From: Vibrio salinus
GTDB taxonomy: Bacteria > Pseudomonadota > Gammaproteobacteria > Enterobacterales > Vibrionaceae
Length of the DNA stretch: 64,000 bases
Direction: 5' to 3'
Assembly: GCF_021272385.1 (NCBI RefSeq)
Contig: NZ_JAJSDZ010000010.1
Span: 1,364,001 to 1,428,000, forward strand
Position 1 is the stretch's first letter. Each line of letters starts with the position of its first letter. Positions 6,854-14,940 of this stretch are shown here, piece after piece. A program made the position numbers and the translations under genes. The notes under the pieces are model-generated. The model saw nothing but the letters and a program-made list of their open reading frames with translations. It did not search any database and had not been told where the DNA came from.

Positions 6854-9274
6854 ATGAAATTTACAGCAATCGTCGGAACCACGTCTCCAAAGTCTTACAA
6901 CCGAAAACTGCTTCAGTTTATGCAAGCGCATTTTAAAGACAAGGCTGAAATTGAACTGTTAGAAATCAACGAAGTTCCGATGTTTAATCAGGACAACCCA
7001 TCTAACAATCCACAACTATTGTCAATTAACGAAAAAATAGAAGCAAGTGACGGTGTCATTATTGCTACGCCAGAATATAACCACTCAATACCATCCAGTC
7101 TGAAAAGTGTGCTTGAATGGCTAAGCTATGAGCTTCATCCTCTGGATGGGAAACCCGTTATGATTCTGGGGGCTTCTATTGATTCTCAGGGTTCTTCACG
7201 AGCACAGCTACACCTTCGTCAGATATTGGATGCTCCGGGGGTGAATGCTAACGTCATGCCTGGCTACGAATTCTTGCTGGGCAATGCCCACAAAGCCTTT
7301 GATGAAAATGATCAACTAAACAGTGAAAGCACTATCGACTTTTTGGAAATCTGCTTCTTGAGATTTATGCGTTTTGCTAAGATTTCCAACCAGTTAAATG
7401 AAGAAGAAGATTTCTCATTTGCACCAGGTACCTATGAAGTGGATGCAATCGGTCATGGTGGTGCTCTGCCAATGAAAGTTGCCTTCAGCGAGAAGAAAAT
7501 TGAAAGCATCGATATCGATACCGCTGGTGAGACAGAAGGTCTGGCAGATGTTGTTTTTGTCCGCATCCCCGATAAAATCATCGAAGGTCAAACTCTGAAT
7601 GTTGACGCACTGTCTGGCGCATCAGAAACCAGTAATGCGGTTCTTAATGGTGTGGCTAAGGCGGTGAAATTAGCGGGGGTTAACCCTGACATTTTAAGAA
7701 AACGTCCTAAACCCGCAAGCAGCCTGAATAAAGGTGACGAAGAGTACACTTGTGATGTCGTTGTTATTGGCGGCGGCGGCGCTGGATTAAGTGCTGCGGC
7801 AACCGTTCTTCAGCAAGGTAAGAGCGCCATTGTCCTCGAAAAATACCCGGCAGTAGGTGGTAACACGATTCGTACCGGTGGGCCAATCAATGCGGCAGAC
7901 CCGGAATGGCAACATACTTTCGATGAAAACCCGGGGGAACGCCATACAATCGAGGCTTTGGTGAGCAAAGATGAGAGCGAGATTCACGAAGAATACCGTG
8001 CAGATTTCCGTGCTCTGAAAGATGAATTCGCGAACTATCAGGCTGAGTTTGGCGAAAGAAAAGGCTATCTGTTTGATTCTCCTCTGCTTCACAGAATGCA
8101 AACTTACTTCGGCGGCAAACGTACTGACCTTCAGGGAAATAAAATCTATGGCCAGTACGATCTGGTTAAGATCTTAACCGACCATGCTTTAGAGAGTGTT
8201 CAATGGCTTGAAGATATCGGTGTGGAATACGACAAATCCATCGTGTTTGCACCGGTTGGTGCCTTATGGCGTCGTGGTCATAAACCCGTTAAAAAATACG
8301 GTACTGCTTTCATTCTTGCCTTGAGTGAATACATTGAAAAAATGAACGGCACCATAATTACTGACAGCCCGGCCAAAGAGTTCCTCATCGAAGACGGCGA
8401 AATAAAAGGCATGATCGCAACCGGTGAGAATGGTCAGAAAATTACAGTACATGCTAAAGCGGTAGTGCTGGCAAGTGGCGGTTTTGGTGCGAACACCAAG
8501 ATGTTACAACAGTACAACACCTACTGGAGCAACATCGCAGATGACATCAAAACAACCAACTCTTACGCAATGACCGGTGACGGTATTCTTCTTGGTCAAT
8601 CAGTCGGTGCTGGTTTGACTGGCATGGGCTTCACTCAGATGATGCCGGTCGCTGACCCGAACACGGGTGAGCTGTTCAGTGGCCTTCAGGTACCGCCGGA
8701 AAACTTCGTGATTGTGAACAAACAGGGTGAACGTTTTATTAATGAGTTTGCAGGTCGTGATGTATTGACGAAAGCCGCACTGGCAGAAGGCGGACTTTTT
8801 TATCTGATTGCTGATGATGAAATTAAGAAAACAGCGGCAAACACCAGTCAGGAGAAAATTGATCGCCAGGTAGAAGCTGGCACGTTATTCAGAGCAGATA
8901 CGCTTGAAGAGTTAGCCATTCAAGCCGGTATGGATCCAGCGGTACTTGTTGATACGGTGAACAAATACAACAGCTATGTTGAAGCCGGTGAAGATCCTGA
9001 ATTCCACAAGGATACATTTAGCCTGAAAGTGGAAAAAGCCCCTTTCTACGCGACACCTCGTCAACCGGCCGTTCACCATACGATGGGTGGGCTTAAAATT
9101 GACACCGCCACACGCGTTCTGGATGAAAACAACCAGCCAATCAAGCATCTTTATGCCGCAGGTGAAGTCGCAGGTGGTATCCATGCAGGTAACCGTCTGG
9201 GGGGTAATGCCCTGGCAGACATCTTTACGTTTGGCCGTATTGCAGGTAAAACCGCAATGACAGAAATGGACTAA
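6854..9274 (+). CDS. crdB: NADH:(hydroxy)cinnamate reductase large subunit (FMN_red + FMN_bind + FAD_binding_2)
   Basis: This 806-residue protein has three domains. Residues 1-185 are an FMN reductase-like flavodoxin domain similar to CrdA. Residues 190-280 are an FMN_bind domain with D251-A-L-S-G-A-S257, where S257 is the predicted site of covalent FMN attachment by ApbE. Residues 300-800 form a fumarate-reductase-type FAD domain with VVVIGGGGAGLSAAA (Rossmann loop 302-316), NEFAGRDVL, a HHTMGGL active-site His region and GNRLGGNALADI with the substrate-binding Arg. No signal peptide is present, so the enzyme is cytoplasmic, unlike periplasmic Fcc3 or UrdA. It should reduce the C=C bond of acids such as cinnamate, coumarate or caffeate with NADH. 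AGGAGG lies 13 bases before the ATG inside the end of crdA. Urocanate or acrylate as alternative substrate cannot be excluded. Confidence 0.88.
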   Translation: MKFTAIVGTTSPKSYNRKLLQFMQAHFKDKAEIELLEINEVPMFNQDNPSNNPQLLSINEKIEASDGVIIATPEYNHSIPSSLKSVLEWLSYELHPLDGKPVMILGASIDSQGSSRAQLHLRQILDAPGVNANVMPGYEFLLGNAHKAFDENDQLNSESTIDFLEICFLRFMRFAKISNQLNEEEDFSFAPGTYEVDAIGHGGALPMKVAFSEKKIESIDIDTAGETEGLADVVFVRIPDKIIEGQTLNVDALSGASETSNAVLNGVAKAVKLAGVNPDILRKRPKPASSLNKGDEEYTCDVVVIGGGGAGLSAAATVLQQGKSAIVLEKYPAVGGNTIRTGGPINAADPEWQHTFDENPGERHTIEALVSKDESEIHEEYRADFRALKDEFANYQAEFGERKGYLFDSPLLHRMQTYFGGKRTDLQGNKIYGQYDLVKILTDHALESVQWLEDIGVEYDKSIVFAPVGALWRRGHKPVKKYGTAFILALSEYIEKMNGTIITDSPAKEFLIEDGEIKGMIATGENGQKITVHAKAVVLASGGFGANTKMLQQYNTYWSNIADDIKTTNSYAMTGDGILLGQSVGAGLTGMGFTQMMPVADPNTGELFSGLQVPPENFVIVNKQGERFINEFAGRDVLTKAALAEGGLFYLIADDEIKKTAANTSQEKIDRQVEAGTLFRADTLEELAIQAGMDPAVLVDTVNKYNSYVEAGEDPEFHKDTFSLKVEKAPFYATPRQPAVHHTMGGLKIDTATRVLDENNQPIKHLYAAGEVAGGIHAGNRLGGNALADIFTFGRIAGKTAMTEMD

Positions 9275-9286
9275 AACACGATAAAC

Positions 9287-9318
9287 CGAGAGACTGCCTG
9301 AATTGGGTTAGTCTCTCG
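9287..9318 (+). terminator. Terminator-like hairpin after crdB
   Basis: CGAGAGACT (9287-9295) pairs perfectly with AGTCTCTCG (9310-9318) around a 14-base loop, 13 bases after the crdB stop. The trailing T run is weak, so efficiency is uncertain. Confidence 0.6.
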
Positions 9319-9655
9319 TCATCGCAATTTGTACCATTTACTCTTACCCCATTCCGATTAATTTCAAATTAAGAATGCTAATTTTTTGATTCCTTCATGC
9401 GGTTTCTGATACACACAACTTAACTCAAAAATGGACAAAAGTTTGTTAGAACTGTAGCACTAACCTGACTTGAACAGATTAGGAAAAATATTTTGAACAC
9501 CTTCCATGTTGACCTCCCATCCGTGTTAAAGGATATGGTAAACATCACTGTGGGCTGGTAGCCACATTTACAAAAAATGGCTGATAGAGAAGATAACTAT
9601 TAATTAATATATTTTGGGAATCTTAGATAAAACAAATGGAAATCATTGCAGCTTT
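9319..9655. other. Gene-free AT-rich stretch
   Basis: This is the region between the crdB hairpin and a small minus-strand operon. I find no credible reading frame, RNA or repeat here. Confidence 0.4.
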
Positions 9656-9856
9656 TTAATTTTTATTGATATATCGTTCAGCATTGGCAAATAGTTTATC
9701 GCATATTTTTTTCTGATTTATATACTCTGAAGTACCTTCTGCCATAGATTCAAGAACTTCTTTAGCTTCTTGATATTCTTTGACCATAACAGTAAATCGC
9801 TCTTCAAAATTGTTTTTTTGTATTTTTTTACTCGATTTTCTTACTGGTTTTCTCAT
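9656..9856 (-). CDS. Small basic protein of unknown function
   Basis: This 66-residue protein has a Lys/Arg-rich start (MRKPVRKSSKKIQKN) and a helical, charged remainder (FEERFTVMVKEYQEAKEVLESMAEG..., ending KICDKLFANAERYINKN). It has no signal peptide or membrane segment. The pattern suggests a small helical, possibly nucleic-acid-binding protein, but I recognise no family. Its ATG lies 13 bases after the stop of another small gene (9870-10019) on the same strand, so the two probably form a unit. The ribosome-binding site is weak (AAGG about ten bases upstream). Confidence 0.5.
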   Translation of the reverse strand: MRKPVRKSSKKIQKNNFEERFTVMVKEYQEAKEVLESMAEGTSEYINQKKICDKLFANAERYINKN

Positions 9857-9869
9857 ATTGATCTTTGCC

Positions 9870-10019
9870 TTATAAATCCCAAAGTTTTCTATGTTCTCGT
9901 TCCAACAAAATGTTTTCGATTTTTTTTCTTATCTTATGAATGCTATCAGAGCTTTCATCTGTACTAGGTTCCACGACTTTGGCAGTCTTGGATTTAGAAC
10001 TCGTTGATGTTTTTTTCAA
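9870..10019 (-). CDS. Very small protein resembling the PA3496 family, TTG start
   Basis: This is a 49-residue frame starting with TTG at 10019, preceded by a strong AAGGAG eight bases upstream (plus-strand CTCCTT around 10029). It begins MKKTSTSSKSKTAK, has an acidic middle (EPSTDESSDS) and ends with HKIRKKIENILLEREHRKL followed by WDL. The charged pattern RxxIExxLExRxxxxLxDL recalls the short PA3496-type proteins common in Pseudomonas and Vibrio, whose role is poorly known. That match is from memory of the pattern only. Confidence 0.5.
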   Translation of the reverse strand: MKKTSTSSKSKTAKVVEPSTDESSDSIHKIRKKIENILLEREHRKLWDL

Positions 10020-10339
10020 AGCTCAATCTCCTTCTCTAATTTGAATATGCCCCCGTCAAAAAAACTCCCTATGGAATCTTTAATTTCACCAAGATTTTCC
10101 AATTCAAAAAATGCTGAGATAAAAGATGCAGGTATTTAATCTAGGAAGAATATAACGTTTTAATACATCGCTATTTAACTGATGTATGACGGCAGACTAA
10201 GAAGTCATTACCATGATGAAGGCTATATTTTATTATGAACAATTAATCTTTTGTTCTTTAACTATTCTCTGCTCGCGCAGAACATAATACCAATATGTCT
10301 TTCGATTAGTTTTTTTAGTCATCGGACTCCTTATTAAGT
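10020..10339. other. Gene-free stretch upstream of small operon
   Basis: This is AT-rich sequence between the small two-gene operon and the cold-shock gene's terminator. It must contain the promoter for the small operon (minus strand). No other feature is visible. Confidence 0.35.
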
Positions 10340-10344
10340 TGTAA

Positions 10345-10380
10345 AGTAAAAGCTTTCTCCATATAGGAAAAAGCTTTCTG
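10345..10380 (-). terminator. Terminator of the cold-shock gene
   Basis: On the minus strand AAAGCTTTTTCC and GGAGAAAGCTTT (10367-10378 and 10349-10360) form a stem with a TATAT loop. A TTTTACTTT tail follows, directly downstream of the csp stop codon. Confidence 0.75.
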
Positions 10381-10387
10381 AAAATAT

Positions 10388-10600
10388 TTATACTAGAGTA
10401 ACGTTGCCTGCTTGTGGGCCCTTGTTACCTGGTTCTACGTTAAAGGCGACTTTTTGGCCTTCAGCTAATGTTTTGAAACCTTCGCTAGCGATTGATCTGA
10501 AGTGAACAAATAAATCTGCACCACCGTTATCAGGTGTGATAAATCCAAAGCCTTTTGTTTCGTTAAACCATTTTACTGAACCAGTTACTTTATTTGACAT
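10388..10600 (-). CDS. CspA-family cold-shock protein
   Basis: This 70-residue single cold-shock domain has both RNA-binding motifs: KGFGFI (RNP1) and DLFVHF (RNP2), after SVKWFNETK. The full-length match and GPQAGNVTL ending are typical of Vibrio CspA/CspV-type proteins, RNA chaperones that melt structured mRNA in the cold. The gene stands alone with its own terminator. An AT-rich region of several hundred bases upstream may hold a long structured leader, as in other cspA genes. Confidence 0.95.
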   Translation of the reverse strand: MSNKVTGSVKWFNETKGFGFITPDNGGADLFVHFRSIASEGFKTLAEGQKVAFNVEPGNKGPQAGNVTLV

Positions 10601-10947
10601 ATATATCTCGATACATTGATTAAATTAAAAAGAAAGCTACTAAATAAGGAATGAAGAAAAAGGTATCGCAGGATAAATATGACGAATTAAATCGAAAAAA
10701 AACTGAGAAGTACTTGAACTAAATATTTTATCAATAGCTCACTGTTAGAGCTGTCAGTACTATACACGATATACACATAATAGATACTTATTTTTTTATA
10801 AATTATTATTACCTATTAAATCATATAATTAATAATTAAATTTTCATCAAAGGTAACGTTATAGCCCGATTCAAACCGAACGTATCAGTAGAATAAATAT
10901 TGCAAAACTGATATTCGATATGAATACGATGCCTACTTTCTAACTTC
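10601..10947. other. AT-rich upstream region of the csp gene
   Basis: This stretch is rich in A/T and lies before the minus-strand cold-shock gene. A long 5' leader acting as thermosensor is possible by analogy with cspA, but I cannot place a transcription start or the cold-box. No gene is visible. Confidence 0.35.
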
Positions 10948-10970
10948 GAATGGGGCAGTTCTGTGCCAGC
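10948..10970. repeat. Degenerate 23-bp direct repeat, copy 1
   Basis: This copy and 11302-11324 share GAATGGGGCAG followed by a related 12-base end (19 of 23 positions identical by eye). They flank the Gly-rich small gene. The function is unknown. Confidence 0.35.
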
Positions 10971-10999
10971 CGTAGAAATCAACTGGTACATTGTAATAC

Positions 11000-11152
11000 T
11001 TATTTCCCTTTTGATGGTGCGTTACCACGACCACCTCCAGAAGGATTCCCAGAGGTACTTGGCCAATTACCACCCGGACCTGGATGACTGGATGGCCCTC
11101 TGCCTCCGCTTTTACCACCGCTTCCACCTTTTGAACTACCACCTTTTGTCAT
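11000..11152 (-). CDS. Gly/Ser-rich 50-residue protein of unknown function
   Basis: The ATG at 11152 is preceded by an exceptionally good ribosome-binding sequence (TAAGGAGG, five bases before the start). The frame reads MTKGGSSKGGSGGKSGG, then RGPSSHPGPGGNWPSTSGN, then PSGGGRGNAPSKGK and stop. Gly and Ser make up over half of the residues, there is one Trp and no Cys, and the charge is positive. There is no signal peptide. It should be disordered, perhaps RNA- or polymer-binding. The strong start signal and sensible composition argue that this frame, and not the longer overlapping frames, is the gene. I do not recognise a characterised homologue. Confidence 0.62.
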   Translation of the reverse strand: MTKGGSSKGGSGGKSGGRGPSSHPGPGGNWPSTSGNPSGGGRGNAPSKGK

Positions 11153-11301
11153 AATGACCTCCTTACTAAAGCGAAGTAATGTAGATTGTAGCTATATTTA
11201 AATTGCCAATTACATATACAATCTAGGTCATATATGTGTATTAAACAAATTAGGTCAAAAAAATTCAGAATAAAGTTTATGGGAAAGCCAGAACTAAACT
11301 G

Positions 11302-11342
11302 GAATGGGGCAGATTCGTGTCAGCTAAGATCTCGCTGACACG
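11302..11342. repeat. Repeat copy 2 with perfect 9-bp inverted repeat
   Basis: The second copy of the GAATGGGGCAG repeat (11302-11324) runs into a hairpin: CGTGTCAGC (11316-11324) pairs with GCTGACACG (11334-11342). No T tract follows. The surrounding 11153-11559 holds no gene I can support; it includes the promoter of the following LysR gene. Confidence 0.4.
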
Positions 11343-11559
11343 CTGATGGACAATTTAGTGATAGGAACTTTACTAAATTAGCGAGCAATAAATTACTTTT
11401 TGTATAGGAAAATTGCTTACCAACATGCCTTAAACTACTGATTCAGATCTCTTTCAACACTAAAAGTTTATTTACATGATAACATCAGGATCGGCTGTAT
11501 AAGGTCAGTAGTACATTATTCATAAGGCATAAAAAATTAGGATATTTGAGCACCCAATT

Positions 11560-12480
11560 ATGTTTCAAAATACCAATCTAAATTTATTGAAATCACTCCA
11601 TATACTCTTACAAGAAGCCCATGTAAGTAATGCAGCAAAGCGGCTTCACATATCCCAATCAGCAGTTAGTAGACAGTTAGCTCAGTTAAGGGAAATGTGT
11701 AACGACGACTTACTAGTACGCAGTTCAAATTATTATGTTCTGACTCCTAAAGCCGAAATACTTAAAGCAAAATTAGACTCGTTCTTGGGAGATTTTGAAC
11801 ACTTATTGTCTGACATAACATTTGAACCTGAAAATTGGTCAGGAGAATTGATCATTTCATCCAGTGATTATGTTGCCCAATATGTCTTACCCAGCATTTG
11901 CTCTAGACTCAATTTATTAGCTCCACAGCTGAAAATCAATTACCAGCTATGGAATCCGGTAAATATTGAGCGATTGCACGAGTTAGGTATCGATATTGCG
12001 TCAACAATGCTTCCAGAAAAGCCCCATGGAGTATCGAGTCTATTCATAGGAAGTGACTATTCTGTTCTTGTAATGCGCAAAAAGCATCCATTGTCGAGTA
12101 AGAAGAATATAAGTGTTAATGAGCTACTATCATATCCCTATATAAAAATTACAGGTGGAGCAGATAAAGACTCAATTGTTGATCAGCAGTTAAGCTTATT
12201 GAACCATCATCGGGAAATTTATCTTCAGGTACCATTTTTTACTGCAGCTGTCAGTCGATTGGTACAAACTGATGCTTTAATGGTTGTTCCACTGCACATA
12301 GCTAAAAACCTATCAAAGTTCTGGTCTATAACGCATAAAAACCTCCCCTTTGATATGGGAATCAATAAATATTGGCTAATTTGGCATCCAAAATTTGATA
12401 ATGACGTCAGCCACAAATGGGTAAGGGAACAAATTGTACTTTCAATGCAAGATAACGAAAATTCTATCCATCTATCGTGA
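11560..12480 (+). CDS. LysR-family transcriptional regulator
   Basis: This 306-residue protein has an N-terminal winged helix (LNLLKSLHILLQEAHVSNAAKRLHISQSAVSRQLAQLRE) and a periplasmic-binding-like effector domain (GELIISSSDYVAQYVLPSICSRLNLLAP...). The NLNLLKSL opening is typical of the NodD/LeuO-like branch. It is followed on the same strand by a LysE-family exporter gene, which it may control; the ligand is unknown. Confidence 0.9.
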   Translation: MFQNTNLNLLKSLHILLQEAHVSNAAKRLHISQSAVSRQLAQLREMCNDDLLVRSSNYYVLTPKAEILKAKLDSFLGDFEHLLSDITFEPENWSGELIISSSDYVAQYVLPSICSRLNLLAPQLKINYQLWNPVNIERLHELGIDIASTMLPEKPHGVSSLFIGSDYSVLVMRKKHPLSSKKNISVNELLSYPYIKITGGADKDSIVDQQLSLLNHHREIYLQVPFFTAAVSRLVQTDALMVVPLHIAKNLSKFWSITHKNLPFDMGINKYWLIWHPKFDNDVSHKWVREQIVLSMQDNENSIHLS

Positions 12481-12596
12481 TATCTCCAAACTGTTCAAAT
12501 TAACAACATTATTACCATAGATCATACTAATCATGATTAATTATGATTTCCCTACATGCTCTGGTTCCATTATCCTCACCAAAAAAGGGAAAAATC

Positions 12597-13208
12597 ATGA
12601 CATTAACATTCTTTGGTACCTTATTGAGTATTTGTTTACTCGGTGCAATGTCTCCGGGTCCTAGCCTTGCTGTTGTAGCCAGGCATTCACTTTCCGGGGG
12701 ACGTTTATACGGAGTAACAACTGCATGGTCACACTCATTAGGTATATTCGTTTACGCAATATTGACAATTAGTGGCTTATCAATAGTGCTTGAACATTCA
12801 TCTTTAGTGTTTAAATTAATAACTTATCTAGGCGCCATTTATTTAGCTTATTTAGGTACTCGTTCTTTTCTATCGAAAGGGGGAATAGAGGACAAACTTA
12901 AGTCTGGAGAAAAAGGTAGCATCCTTGAAGCGATAAGAGATGGGCTTGCTATATCAATTTTGAATCCGAAAATAGCACTGTTTTTCATTGCATTATTCAG
13001 TCAATTTATTGGAGTATCTCAAACAATACAAGATAAGGCGATAATTTCAGTTATTCCTCCCTTACTAGATGGCCTTTGGTATACATTGATAGCGATTATT
13101 CTTTCAAATAGAACGGTGATCGATAGAATACGAGCTAAAGCATCTCTGATTGATAAAATCTCAGGCATAATTCTATTATCATTAGCAATTAAAGTTATAT
13201 TTGTCTAA
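12597..13208 (+). CDS. LysE/RhtB-family amino-acid exporter
   Basis: This 203-residue inner-membrane protein has about six hydrophobic segments. The LysE signature is at the N-terminus (GAMSPGPSLAVVARHSLSGGRLYGV) and AISILNPKIALFFIALFSQF occurs in the middle. The family exports amino acids or derivatives such as homoserine, threonine or lysine. I set the start at ATG 12597, which has AGGGA seven bases upstream; an in-frame ATG at 12543 lacks such a site. It lies 116 bases after a LysR gene. Confidence 0.9.
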   Translation: MTLTFFGTLLSICLLGAMSPGPSLAVVARHSLSGGRLYGVTTAWSHSLGIFVYAILTISGLSIVLEHSSLVFKLITYLGAIYLAYLGTRSFLSKGGIEDKLKSGEKGSILEAIRDGLAISILNPKIALFFIALFSQFIGVSQTIQDKAIISVIPPLLDGLWYTLIAIILSNRTVIDRIRAKASLIDKISGIILLSLAIKVIFV

Positions 13209-13379
13209 TTGTGGGTTCTGATTCATGGCTCGATGAATAACAACTTTAAGTGAACATTCAGGCAAAAGTCGTATGGCTATCAAAAATGTATAGAAAATTT
13301 GCGAAGATATCTACCGGAGTAATTCTCTATTAAATTGCTATGGAACAAATCGTTTTCTTCAATAAGAAGCGGTTCACAT

Positions 13380-13408
13380 AATCTCTGCCAAGTGTGATGA
13401 CAGAGATT
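13380..13408. terminator. Possible bidirectional terminator hairpin
   Basis: AATCTCTG (13380-13387) pairs with CAGAGATT (13401-13408) between the convergent LysE and beta-propeller genes. T tracts are poor, so the role is uncertain. Confidence 0.4.
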
Positions 13409-13434
13409 ACAAAGAGTCCTACATCTGTTTGGCT

Positions 13435-14682
13435 TTATGCCCAGAAATATGCGTAGCCGTTATCACTCGCACCGAAGATGGCATTGCCATTCGCGCTGAT
13501 AGACATCGGCCAGTTCATCTGATCTGTTTTATAGGACCAAAGCAGAGGATTACTATTATCGTTAACCTTAAACAAGTAGAAATCACCGGCTGATTCATCT
13601 TTATCACTTTTAGAACCCGGCTGACCATCAGTGGCAGTAACGTATTCAGCATTCCTATCCATATTAACTCCAGGATTAACACCATAGGTAATATCGTGCT
13701 GCCAGCATGGAGTCGGCATACTACCCTCGGGCGAGCTGGCCTGACACTGCATAGTATACAAACGCCCTCCGGCATTCTCACTATGCAGGTTCACTCCTAA
13801 AGTGAAGTAAACCACCTCGTCTTTCCGACCGATGGCAACCGCATAAGAAAGGCTGACATCCTTATCATCAGGGGTAAATGTCCAAACAGGTAACGAACCA
13901 CTTTTAACATTAGCAGAAAACGCAAAAAGCTGACCGCTGTGTGTCGATGCAGCCCACCAGCTACTATCACTGCACAAAGCCACTCGCTGAATTCCCACAT
14001 CAGCCTGATAAAGTGCAGTTTGTGTAAGGGTTTGGTTCGCTGTGCTGTAAGTCAGGACCTGACCGGTATACCCATTATCTTTGTTTTCATCGTAATTGGT
14101 CGTACCGACTACTGCATGACACCCGTCAGCAGATAGCTGACACGACTGACCGTACTGTGAACCCAGGTCTTCCACAGCGACTCGCTCAAAATCGCCTCCA
14201 ACCTTCTGACAAAGGATAACTTCACTCCCTGCCACGGCAACAAGTGTTGAACCATCGTCTGACATCGCAACCTGGTTGACCCTGCTAGCACAACTCAGCG
14301 CTAAAAGGTTTTCTCCGGTACTCATATCATAGATATTCAAAAAGCCATTGTCGGTACTCTCTGAGTCATCTCTAGCTATCAACCTAACAGCCTTTTTCGT
14401 ACCTGACGTCTGTGTTTTCTTTATCCCTCCCGCAGCACCATACTGGCCATTGGCACTGACAGCAACCCAGAACACGCCCTGATACACTTCGGAGTCCGTA
14501 ATCGGTTTGCTCCACAAAAGGTTCTTATTACTGTCATAGCAATAAACGGCAAACTGACCTGAATCGTATTCCCGGGAAGTACCAAGTAAACAGACACTGC
14601 CATCAGCACTGATGGCCGTCGAATTAATCTGGTAGCCGGTCTGAGGTTCAACGAACCAAATGGGATTGGATGCAATATTCAT
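13435..14682 (-). CDS. Beta-propeller (WD40/PQQ-like) repeat protein, unknown role
   Basis: This 415-residue protein is made of about seven blades marked by recurring xSADGSxxxxG-type strands. Examples are STAISADGSVCLLG, VAVSANGQYGAAG, VAMSDDGSTLVAVAG, CQLSADGCHAVVG, VALCSDSSWWAAS and MSISANGNAIFGASDNGYAYFW. There is no signal peptide and no enzymatic motif. Proteins of this kind are scaffolds or ligand binders. It stands alone between a LysE exporter and a helicase gene, so context gives no function. Confidence 0.75.
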   Translation of the reverse strand: MNIASNPIWFVEPQTGYQINSTAISADGSVCLLGTSREYDSGQFAVYCYDSNKNLLWSKPITDSEVYQGVFWVAVSANGQYGAAGGIKKTQTSGTKKAVRLIARDDSESTDNGFLNIYDMSTGENLLALSCASRVNQVAMSDDGSTLVAVAGSEVILCQKVGGDFERVAVEDLGSQYGQSCQLSADGCHAVVGTTNYDENKDNGYTGQVLTYSTANQTLTQTALYQADVGIQRVALCSDSSWWAASTHSGQLFAFSANVKSGSLPVWTFTPDDKDVSLSYAVAIGRKDEVVYFTLGVNLHSENAGGRLYTMQCQASSPEGSMPTPCWQHDITYGVNPGVNMDRNAEYVTATDGQPGSKSDKDESAGDFYLFKVNDNSNPLLWSYKTDQMNWPMSISANGNAIFGASDNGYAYFWA

Positions 14683-14940
14683 AAGAGCGATTTCCTTATC
14701 ATGATAGTAAAGTCCAAGGCATGTACAGCATTAACAAATTAGGCTGATAACTCATTTTCTTCCCGTCCGGAAATGACAGCCAATAGGTGCTATTCAATCT
14801 GTTAACTTGTTTATGTAATTGATTATACAAAAATGCATCTTATTGCAACTTTTATTATTAAGGTGTAAACGAAAATGTTCCCGAAAATCTAAGGCATTAA
14901 AATAGCAAATTCGCGAACCCTCTCTCCCATCAACTGCATT

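Noticed and set aside
6854..9274. Calling CrdB a respiratory fumarate or urocanate reductase
   Set aside because: There is no export signal and no heme motif (CxxCH), and it carries an FMN-reductase domain plus an azoreductase-like partner, as in NADH-linked CrdAB.
10933..11142. A 69-residue frame on the minus strand, rich in Val
   Set aside because: It is a shifted reading of the Gly-rich gene at 11000-11152 (GGT repeats read as GTG gives poly-Val). The correct frame has the strong ribosome-binding site and its own stop.
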